A DNA stretch of 7,887 nucleotides from Bacteroides sp. (GTDB taxonomy: Bacteria; Bacteroidota; Bacteroidia; Bacteroidales; SM23-62). The position numbers and the translations under genes are program-made. Positions 1 through 5,602 of this stretch are shown here, piece by piece. Location of the stretch: NCBI GenBank assembly GCA_030592145.1, contig JAUVKJ010000067.1, forward strand, positions 1-7,887. Reading direction: 5' to 3'. Positions within the stretch are counted from its first letter, which is position 1; each line of letters opens with the position of its first letter. The notes under the pieces were generated by a model, which was given only the letters and a program-made list of their open reading frames with translations, was not told the DNA's origin and did not search any database.

Positions 1-191
1 CGTACATTCAAACGTTTGTTCGAGCGGAAAATAATGTTCCCGTTATACAGGACCGGGGAATATTCGTCGTAGGAACGGTTGGAAAAGGTAGCCCTTTCCA
101 TCCTGAATGGCTGTTCCTGGGCAAAGGCATTCGTTCCGGCCAGGGAAGCCAGTATTAATATCAGGTTATATGTCAGAATTCGTTTCGGCAT
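1..191 (-). CDS. PD40 (WD40-like beta-propeller) exported protein, 5' part only
   Basis: Only the first 63 codons are inside the window; the gene runs off the left edge. The ATG at 191-189 shares one base with the stop of the porP-like gene (TAATG), so translation is probably coupled. Residues 1-25 form a clear signal peptide: a basic start (MPKR), a hydrophobic core (LILILASLAG) and an AFA-Q cleavage site. The mature start contains FSNRSYDEYSPVLYNGNIIF followed by RSNKR, which matches the opening blade of PD40 repeats (pattern YDEYSPV...I.F.SNR). In Bacteroidota, proteins starting this way directly after porP/sprF genes often carry PD40 blades, and many end in an OmpA-like peptidoglycan-binding domain, as PorE does. 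That C-terminal part is not visible here, so membership of the PorE-like group is an inference. Alternative: a plain TolB-like propeller protein. Confidence 0.8.
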   Translation of the reverse strand, partial: MPKRILTYNLILILASLAGTNAFAQEQPFRMERATFSNRSYDEYSPVLYNGNIIFRSNKRLNV

Positions 192-193
192 TA
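189..193 (-). promoter_or_regulatory. TAATG stop/start overlap between porP-like and PD40 genes
   Basis: The minus strand reads TTCTGGTAATGCCGAAACGA: the TAA ends the porP-like protein (AYFW) and the ATG begins the signal peptide MPKRIL. The one-base overlap joins the third gene to the same coupled operon. Confidence 0.85.
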
Positions 194-1132
194 CCAGAAA
201 TACGCGGGACTAACAGACCGCAATTTATAACTGAAATCGTAACGAATCAAGATCTCATGTGACCCCAATGGTGCATAATCCGCCACTCCCCCGGTCGGAA
301 ACACAAAGGCATAACCGATCCGGATCGGACTGCCTGCCTGAACCTCCAGCATGGCAACAATTCCCTGAGGTTTATAACCGGCGCCCAGCCAGAGCATATC
401 CTTGAACATTATAAAACTCAGGTTTACCTGGTAGGCCAGGGGTGAATTCAGGCTGTAGCTTAGCATGGTGGAGGGCTTGATCTTGAAATCATCAGAGATC
501 CGGAACAGGTAGCCTCCCAAAAAAGTATAATTGTAATTCTTCGGATCCCCGTCAAAGTTTTCGGACCCTTTCGGGGGGAAGAAGAAATCGGGAACCGAAA
601 TACCCGCATAATAATTATCGCTGTACCAGTAGATCCCGGCTCCGAAATTCGGAAATATGCGGTTGTAGTCGAACTGCTGCACAGGATCTCCCTGGTCCCT
701 GAAACTCGCGTTCTGCAAATTACGGTTATAAGAGTTTAGTCCAGCGCGCAATCCAAAACTCAGCTTTCCTGCCCCGGTGATGATGCGGTAAGAATAGTGG
801 GCATAGAAAACAAAATTATTATTAACCCCGAATGAATTATTGATGATCATACCGCCTACGGCATTCTTCTCGGAAAGGGGAAAGTCAAAGGTACCGGATT
901 CCATCCAGCCCGCGGCACTGGCTTTCCCGAACTGTGCTCCCGGAATATCCAGCCAGTTAGCCCCGATCATCCCGGTAAAGGACATGGATTCCCTGGTTCC
1001 GGCATAGGCAGGGTTGACAAGCAGGGGATTCAGCATGTACATATTCACCGGGGTATAGTTCTTGGTATTTTGTCCGGTGGCAGTCCCCCAGATCAAACCA
1101 AAAACTAACCCTATGACAGCTAATCTGCTCAT
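191..1132 (-). CDS. PorP/SprF family type IX secretion system outer-membrane protein
   Basis: A 313-residue protein, a usual length for the PorP/SprF family. Residues 1-20 are a signal peptide (MSRLAVIGLVFGLIWGTATG, then QNTKNY). The family hallmark follows at about residues 31-45: MYMLNPLLVNPAYAG, matching the Y..NP...NPAYAG motif. The rest alternates aromatic and polar residues with repeated short beta stretches (for example FYAHYSYRI, LSFGLRAGLNSYNR, YYAGISVPDFFF, VNLSFIMFKDMLWLGAGY, IRIGYAFVF), as expected for an outer-membrane beta-barrel, and it ends in an aromatic residue (AYFW). Members of this family work with the T9SS, and SprF of Flavobacterium johnsoniae is needed for secretion of its neighbour SprB, which has a type B C-terminal domain. 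The ATG overlaps the stop of the upstream large type B cargo gene by four bases, so the inference is that this protein is the dedicated partner for that cargo. It is one of a usually multi-copy family, so I do not assign porP or sprF. Confidence 0.93.
   Translation of the reverse strand: MSRLAVIGLVFGLIWGTATGQNTKNYTPVNMYMLNPLLVNPAYAGTRESMSFTGMIGANWLDIPGAQFGKASAAGWMESGTFDFPLSEKNAVGGMIINNSFGVNNNFVFYAHYSYRIITGAGKLSFGLRAGLNSYNRNLQNASFRDQGDPVQQFDYNRIFPNFGAGIYWYSDNYYAGISVPDFFFPPKGSENFDGDPKNYNYTFLGGYLFRISDDFKIKPSTMLSYSLNSPLAYQVNLSFIMFKDMLWLGAGYKPQGIVAMLEVQAGSPIRIGYAFVFPTGGVADYAPLGSHEILIRYDFSYKLRSVSPAYFW
1129..1132 (-). promoter_or_regulatory. ATGA stop/start overlap between cargo and porP-like genes
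   Basis: On the minus strand the sequence CCATTGCAATGAGCAGATTA contains the TGA of the large gene inside the ATG of the porP-like gene. Such a four-base overlap usually means translational coupling, which would keep the amounts of cargo and partner linked. Confidence 0.85.
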
Positions 1133-4100
1133 TGCAATGGATTGGACCTTATCAATTCAAGGTAATTTTTATAATTATATTTCTGTCCGGCATGGATCAC
1201 TTCGATCATGTAAAAATAGGTGCCGTCTCCGGCTTCGGAATCATCTTCCATCCTGCCGTCCCAAACAATATTTTCTTTACCGGTAAACGGATCTGTCATT
1301 ACATCCGCTTCCGTTACGGTTTTAATCAGCACCCCGTGTCGTGAAAAGATACGCATGCTGAACTTTTCAGCATGCTCCAATCCGTCCAGGATCAGGTATT
1401 CATTGAACTGATCACCGTTTGGCGAGAATGCTGAATACAGGACCAGGTCATGCCGTTCGATTGTTACTTCAACTTCGGTGCTGGCACATTCCCCGTTGCT
1501 TACCATCCATATGAGTTTTCGTGTGACAGGTGTCTTCATGTCGGTCCCCCCAAGATCCACCCGGGCCAGGTTATTATGAATTTCGCTTAAGGGATCAGCA
1601 TTATTTACTTCCCAGTCCCATCCCTTCCATGTTCCCAGTCCGACTTCAACGATATCCGCCCACAGGGGTATTATCTGCCTGAAATACACAAGAGAATCGG
1701 GCGGTTGCACACTGGCCGGCAGCGGAGGCTGGTAGAGCTCTACTGATACCGATATGCTTCTCTGCGGGCATACCCCGTTTTTCTGCGACCATGTGAGCGG
1801 GTAGAAAAGAGTGTCGTTTTTCCAGCTGTTAAGTTTGAACGTGGAGATGGCATGATCCCGGGGTGTAATCGTATAATCCGCGTTGTCGGGTCCCCACCAT
1901 TTCAGGCTTCCCCGTCCCGGGATAACTGCAATGTCCGCCTCATCGCCACAAACACTGAAGGTATCCTGTACAATCTCAGGCATCAGATCCCGGTAAATAA
2001 TGGTTTGCCTGGATCCCTGTCCCCCCGCCGGCATGATCGCCCGGCATCCGTTTTCATCGATGATGCTGTCGATCCGGATGGTATACCAGGTTGAATCCTC
2101 TGAACCCCGGTATACGCTGAAATCTCCGCTGTAGGTATCCAGGCTTTCTTCTCCGGTACCACCCTGTCCGTCGCTGTAATGAACGGTAAAAGGTTTCATT
2201 CCTGTGCTGAAACCAACCGGAACAATAATGCGTATATCCGTTCCTGCGTAGCAGGCTTCATCGGGCACCGTATCTGCCGTAATGCTCCCAACCGGCCTGG
2301 GTTTCACGACAAGGGTCATGGAATCCGAAGTATGGGAGCACTTGCCCGATGTGACAAAGCGCCGGTATGCATAGACAGGTTCCGTCAGGATCTCCGTAAT
2401 GTAATTGTTTTTATTATTGGACAGGCTGCCGCCTGCAGGAGCGTCGCTCCACTGTCCGGAAAGCGGATCTTTCTTCTCCCAGAGATATTGAAAGTCCTCT
2501 GCCTTACCGGTTCCTCCCATAAGTCCATCATTTTCATTCTGTCCCCTGACCAGTTTCGGAAGCAGTATACATGCGTCCTTGTCCAGGATGCTGTCGGCCC
2601 GGATCAGGTTGCCCGTAATGGTATCGTGGACATTCACGACCACCAGGGAGGAGGTATCCCGGCACACGCCTGAAAGAACGCGGCGGCGGAACCAGGTTGA
2701 ATCATACAGAACCCGGGGCGGGAGGTCCTGTCCGGCATGAATACCGGAGGCCCAGCTAAGCCTGTCCGTGCTTTTGTCCCAAATATACGTATAGCTGACC
2801 CGGTTCCCCCCTGAAACATCCGTTCCAAAAATGGTACCCGACGCCGTGCCCGCACAGATCGTATCGTCGGGCGAGATCAGGTTATTGATAATCACCGTGT
2901 CGACATAGAACCTGATGACGGAGGTGGTGTCCAGGCAGGCTCCGGATTCAACAATCCTTCTGAACCAGGTTGTCTCAGCCAGTACCAGCGGGTTAAAGGT
3001 ACTATCCATGCCAGCCACCCTGGCAATCTCCCATGTGAGTGAATCCCTGCTCTTTTCGAATGTATATAGATAATTCCCATCCCCTCCAAGGATCACGGCA
3101 TCCGGATAGATTTCATTGGTCGGGGTTTCCGCACAGATTGCAGTATCTGGTGCGATGCTGTTCTGCTCAATGATGGGATCTACCAGGATGGTCACCGTAT
3201 CGCTTATGCTTATGCATGTACGGTTCTTTCCGGAATAAACCCGCCTGCGGTAATGGGTGGTGACATCATCCATACTGCCCGGGTAATAATTCCGGTTTAC
3301 ATCGATGGAATCCCAGTCACCTGCCAGGTTTTTGCTTTCCTCCCAGACATACTCATAATCGTTGTCTCCTCCTCCCGGTTTGGGTCCCGTGACACTGTCA
3401 TCGGGCGCCGTGAACCGGCATACCCTGTCGTCGCCTGTGATCAGGTTCCCCGTAATGTCGGGCAGGACGGTGACGGTCAGGGAATCACTGATATGAGTAC
3501 AGACATAGGAAGTAACCTGCCGGCGGAAATATGTGGTTTCCCGGAGTTGCCCCGGGGTATATCCAGCTTGGGTATCGAGCCCGTCAAGGGCAAGCGAACC
3601 AGCATTTACCCAGCCAGGAGAACTGGACTGCCATGCCTGCCACCGGTACAGCCGTTCAAGCCCGTCCCCTCCCGTGATCGGGTCGCCTGCATGAAACATC
3701 GGGGCCGGTATGAGATCGTAACAGACCGTGTCGTCATCGGCGATCAGGTTGTTTCTCAGCCTGTCAAAAACTGTTTTCACAACAACCCCGCTGGTATCGG
3801 ATTCAATAGGAGGGGTTTTCTTGGTGACGATCCTGCGGTACCATGTTGTGTAGGTCAATGTATCCGGTGAATAATCCTTGTACTTGTCCTCGTCGCCCAA
3901 GGTGCCCGGAATATTTGTCCATGAAGCCCCGCTAATGCTGTCCTGCCAGACATAGACAAATCCCGTATCTCCCTTGGGCCAGGAACCGATAATGGTTGTC
4001 GGTATGGTGTCCTGGCAGACATCCTGGTTGCCGGATATGAAATTGAAGGAAAACCCGCGCAGGGGCAGTACCAGGTCCTGGAGACTTGTGGCCGGGCTTC

Positions 4101-5454
4101 CGGAACCTGCTCCGTTGGAATTATTTTCAGGCAGGTGTTCACCTGCTGTTCCTGCAGATTTATTTTCCGTGAGACCCGGTAACAGCTCTGAGCCGGAATG
4201 CCATATTATACCGCCGCCACCACCGCCGCCGGGTCCGTGTAACTGGGACAGATCATAGGTATCTCCGCCCTTTCCCCCGGAAACATCCAGATGCACATTT
4301 CCTTCAATCTGGTTCACATCCAGGACGATGAAACCGCCGGCTCCTCCTCCACCTCCCCCGGTATAGGATGTATCTGTGATTGACTGCCCGGATGCAAAGA
4401 TGGTATCCCCGGCCGTAGCGCCTGCCAGGGTATCGGTAATAATGATCACGATGCCCCCTCCGTTTCCGCCGGGAGTTGCAGTTAATCCCGGCTCAGGTAC
4501 GGAACTTCCCCCCCCACACCCAAGGAATAACCTGTTCCTGTCGTTTGCAAAAAATATGCTGCTTAAGGCTCCTCCCCAACCACCATAATTCCTGCCCGGG
4601 AGACAGAAGCCCTCTGCTTCTTTGCCTCCTTTGGCTCCCTTTCCATAATTTGAACCGCCGCCACCGCCGGAGTACCGGCCTTCACCCCCACCACCGCCAC
4701 CGGCAGTAAATCCATTCCCCCTGGTAAACCTGTAACCTGTAAAAACCGTACTTTCTCCTTTCCTGCCTGCATAATGCTCTGCCGTATCCAGGTAATAGGT
4801 ACTGTCTTTTGAGGGAGAGGCGCAGAGCACGGGACCGGAATCATCCCTGAGGGTGTCCCCTCCCCAAAAACCCTGTGCGATTACATCGATGGAATGGCCT
4901 GAAAGATCGAGTTTATCGGAGGCAAACAAGGCAAGTACACCTCCTGTGCCGTTGGTTGGATCCCAGGGAGCGGCCAGAAGGTCACCCTTAAGCGTAAAGG
5001 ACTTGCCATAGGGAACCTTCACCAGTTGTGCAGAAAACGGAACGGAATCGATAGATTCTTGCATGTCCTCCCTCAGGGTGCTTGAAAAAATTACAATCGA
5101 GTCATCTACAACCCTTTCAACCAGCATAAAGGAATAGATCCCGGTATTAAAAATGGAATATTCATCCCCCCAGAGCGATTGAAAGGGAGTGTTTGAAGGA
5201 TCGTATATCCCCGTTCCCTTCATCTGTATAAAAAGGGCGATCTCGAACTCTGAGGAACCATCCCAGATAGACCCGGCACCCTCAACGATTACGCTGTCGC
5301 GATTGGTGTTGTCTCCGTTCCATATCTTCCTGATCTTCCCGTATTCATTGACCACACCGCTTATTTCTACCTGTGAATGGCCTGTCTGGCCGGCTGTGAA
5401 TGCCAGCAGGATGATCGGCAGTAAATATTTAGCGCAAGCTCTGATACCAGTAAT
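1129..5454 (-). CDS. Large secreted adhesin-like protein: glycine-rich region, Ig-like repeats, T9SS type B sorting domain
   Basis: The first canonical start codon in frame is GTG at 5355 (1,408 residues), but it lies after an in-frame signal peptide, so I place the start upstream. The start used here is a tentative ATT at 5454-5452, giving about 1,441 residues; the in-frame stop bounding the ORF is at 5472-5470. Numbering from 5454: signal peptide 1-28; N-terminal beta module about 34-215, including GDLLAAPWDPTNGTGGVLAL and IDVIAQGFWGGD, a module I recognise from other large T9SS-exported proteins; glycine-rich region about 246-456; six related Ig-like repeats about 469-1050; three divergent Ig-like units to about 1335; type B sorting domain 1336-1441 with SPNGDQFNEYLILDGL. 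The protein is predicted to cross the inner membrane by Sec and the outer membrane by the T9SS, and to be displayed at the surface or released. No catalytic motif is visible. Adhesion or a structural surface role is inferred from the architecture. The TGA stop overlaps the porP-like ATG. Confidence 0.9.
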   Translation of the reverse strand: MTGIRACAKYLLPIILLAFTAGQTGHSQVEISGVVNEYGKIRKIWNGDNTNRDSVIVEGAGSIWDGSSEFEIALFIQMKGTGIYDPSNTPFQSLWGDEYSIFNTGIYSFMLVERVVDDSIVIFSSTLREDMQESIDSVPFSAQLVKVPYGKSFTLKGDLLAAPWDPTNGTGGVLALFASDKLDLSGHSIDVIAQGFWGGDTLRDDSGPVLCASPSKDSTYYLDTAEHYAGRKGESTVFTGYRFTRGNGFTAGGGGGGEGRYSGGGGGSNYGKGAKGGKEAEGFCLPGRNYGGWGGALSSIFFANDRNRLFLGCGGGSSVPEPGLTATPGGNGGGIVIIITDTLAGATAGDTIFASGQSITDTSYTGGGGGGAGGFIVLDVNQIEGNVHLDVSGGKGGDTYDLSQLHGPGGGGGGGIIWHSGSELLPGLTENKSAGTAGEHLPENNSNGAGSGSPATSLQDLVLPLRGFSFNFISGNQDVCQDTIPTTIIGSWPKGDTGFVYVWQDSISGASWTNIPGTLGDEDKYKDYSPDTLTYTTWYRRIVTKKTPPIESDTSGVVVKTVFDRLRNNLIADDDTVCYDLIPAPMFHAGDPITGGDGLERLYRWQAWQSSSPGWVNAGSLALDGLDTQAGYTPGQLRETTYFRRQVTSYVCTHISDSLTVTVLPDITGNLITGDDRVCRFTAPDDSVTGPKPGGGDNDYEYVWEESKNLAGDWDSIDVNRNYYPGSMDDVTTHYRRRVYSGKNRTCISISDTVTILVDPIIEQNSIAPDTAICAETPTNEIYPDAVILGGDGNYLYTFEKSRDSLTWEIARVAGMDSTFNPLVLAETTWFRRIVESGACLDTTSVIRFYVDTVIINNLISPDDTICAGTASGTIFGTDVSGGNRVSYTYIWDKSTDRLSWASGIHAGQDLPPRVLYDSTWFRRRVLSGVCRDTSSLVVVNVHDTITGNLIRADSILDKDACILLPKLVRGQNENDGLMGGTGKAEDFQYLWEKKDPLSGQWSDAPAGGSLSNNKNNYITEILTEPVYAYRRFVTSGKCSHTSDSMTLVVKPRPVGSITADTVPDEACYAGTDIRIIVPVGFSTGMKPFTVHYSDGQGGTGEESLDTYSGDFSVYRGSEDSTWYTIRIDSIIDENGCRAIMPAGGQGSRQTIIYRDLMPEIVQDTFSVCGDEADIAVIPGRGSLKWWGPDNADYTITPRDHAISTFKLNSWKNDTLFYPLTWSQKNGVCPQRSISVSVELYQPPLPASVQPPDSLVYFRQIIPLWADIVEVGLGTWKGWDWEVNNADPLSEIHNNLARVDLGGTDMKTPVTRKLIWMVSNGECASTEVEVTIERHDLVLYSAFSPNGDQFNEYLILDGLEHAEKFSMRIFSRHGVLIKTVTEADVMTDPFTGKENIVWDGRMEDDSEAGDGTYFYMIEVIHAGQKYNYKNYLELIRSNPLQ
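1132..1449 (-). other. T9SS type B C-terminal sorting domain (gliding-motility-associated CHU_C type)
   Basis: Residues 1336-1441 of the large protein. The key motif is DLVLYSAFSPNGDQFNEYLI followed by LDGLEHAEKFSMRIFSRHG, then IVWDGR and GDGTYFYMIEV near the end. This matches the type B domain pattern (SPNGDG.ND...I.G......V.IF.R.G...WDG...GTYYY.I). Type B domains target proteins through the T9SS and, in the known cases, need a PorP/SprF-like partner, which is the next gene here. The end is slightly unusual: after the expected LIR it carries five more residues (SNPLQ), and the DG.ND positions read DQFNE. Confidence 0.92.
1450..2302 (-). other. Three divergent Ig-like units between the repeats and the sorting domain
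   Basis: Roughly 285 residues (about 1051-1335). The first unit starts VGSITADTVPDEACYAG and includes HYSDGQGGTG and a second cysteine in DENGCRAI. The second has SVCGDEADI, LKWWGPDNADYTI and a second cysteine in KNGVCPQRSIS. The third has WKGWDWEVNNADP and a single cysteine in SNGECASTEVEVTIE. All are rich in beta-forming residues and end with a V.V.V-type strand, so I read them as further Ig-like domains that no longer follow the main repeat pattern. The domain borders are approximate. Confidence 0.6.
2303..4048 (-). repeat. Six tandem Ig-like repeats of about 93-106 residues in the large secreted protein
   Basis: Each unit has a common pattern: N.I..DD.[VI]C near the start, a GG.G turn, Y.Y.WE.S and W in the middle, then TT[WY][FY]RR.V.SG.C and an S...V.V.V strand at the end. 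The cysteine codons of the first motif are at 4017-4015, 3723-3721, 3420-3418, 3135-3133, 2856-2854 and 2571-2569, a spacing of 93-101 codons, with the next related unit's cysteine at 2253-2251. The order is FISGNQDVC, NNLIADDDTVC, GNLITGDDRVC, QNSIAPDTAIC, NNLISPDDTIC, GNLIRADSILDKDAC. The paired cysteines about 70 residues apart could form a disulphide in the oxidising extracellular space. The repeats are clear at protein level and have diverged at DNA level, so they are old duplications. They probably act as a stalk between the glycine-rich region and the sorting domain. Confidence 0.85.
4085..4715 (-). repeat. Glycine-rich low-complexity region of the large secreted protein
   Basis: About 210 residues (about 246-456 from the 5454 start) with glycine runs of six (FTAGGGGGGEGRY), five (YSGGGGGSNYG), six (YTGGGGGGAGG) and seven (HGPGGGGGGGIIW), separated by short hydrophobic stretches such as GGGIVIIITDTL and FIVLDVNQIEGNVHLDVSGG. 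The alternation of glycine-rich turns and beta strands suggests a solenoid or packed polyglycine helices; this is inference from composition only. Three cysteines lie in or near it (VLCASPS, EGFCLPG, FLGCGGG). Glycine codons are a mix of GGN forms, so it is not a simple nucleotide repeat. Similar glycine-rich stretches sit after the same N-terminal module in other large Bacteroidota exported proteins. Confidence 0.85.
5371..5454 (-). other. Signal peptide coding segment of the large secreted protein, without a canonical start codon
   Basis: Translating upstream of GTG 5355 in the same frame gives, after the stop at 5472-5470, IPAKIITGIRACAKYLLPII and then LLAFTAGQTGHSQVEISG. This has basic residues, a hydrophobic core (YLLPIILLAF) and small residues before a plausible cleavage point, as in a Sec signal peptide. 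A T9SS cargo needs one, and the GTG-started form lacks it. None of the codons between the stop and the GTG is ATG, GTG or TTG. Candidates are ATT at 5454-5452, ATA at 5457-5455, ATC at 5445-5443 or CTG at 5406-5404 and nearby. Alternatively, a TTG at 5473-5471 in another frame would join this one if the run of five A (plus-strand T at 5457-5461) were four, giving MNTRKIITGIRACAKY, a very ordinary signal peptide start. Confidence 0.75.
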
Positions 5455-5506
5455 TATTTTTGCGGGTATTCAATCTATTGGGACCTGAATATAACTGAAT
5501 TTACAA

Positions 5507-5537
5507 CAAAACTAAAACAGAATTATCAAAAAGCGAA
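5507..5537 (-). promoter_or_regulatory. Candidate Bacteroidota-type promoter for the three-gene secretion operon
   Basis: The minus strand has TAGTTTTG (5514-5507), an exact match to the Bacteroidota -7 consensus TAnnTTTG. A TTCG (5537-5534), three of four matches to the -33 TTTG, lies 19 bases upstream, which is the usual spacing. Transcription would start near 5500 and leave a leader of about 45 bases before the tentative start at 5454. The region is T-rich, so chance matches are possible; a TTTG closer in (spacing 12) fits less well. Confidence 0.45.
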
Positions 5538-5602
5538 GAAACTCAGGATGTTCCACAGAATAATATCCCCGGGCAGAAAGCAATAGTTCTCTCACAAGGC
5601 GA

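Noticed and set aside
2179..2673. Plus-strand open frame of 164 codons
   Set aside because: Antisense to the same well-supported secreted protein; no motif, signal peptide or neighbouring gene supports it.
3253..3870. Plus-strand open frame of 205 codons
   Set aside because: It lies wholly opposite the Ig-like repeats of the large gene, has no recognisable domain, and its composition is that of an antisense shadow.
4085..4715. GGN-rich stretch as a CRISPR-like or simple nucleotide repeat
   Set aside because: Glycine runs use mixed codons, spacing is irregular and the reading frame stays open; it is protein-level low complexity, not a repeat array.
5474..5500. Short inverted pair ATTCA...TGAAT upstream of the large gene as a terminator or operator
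   Set aside because: Only five base pairs with a 13-base loop and no T run; too weak to call.
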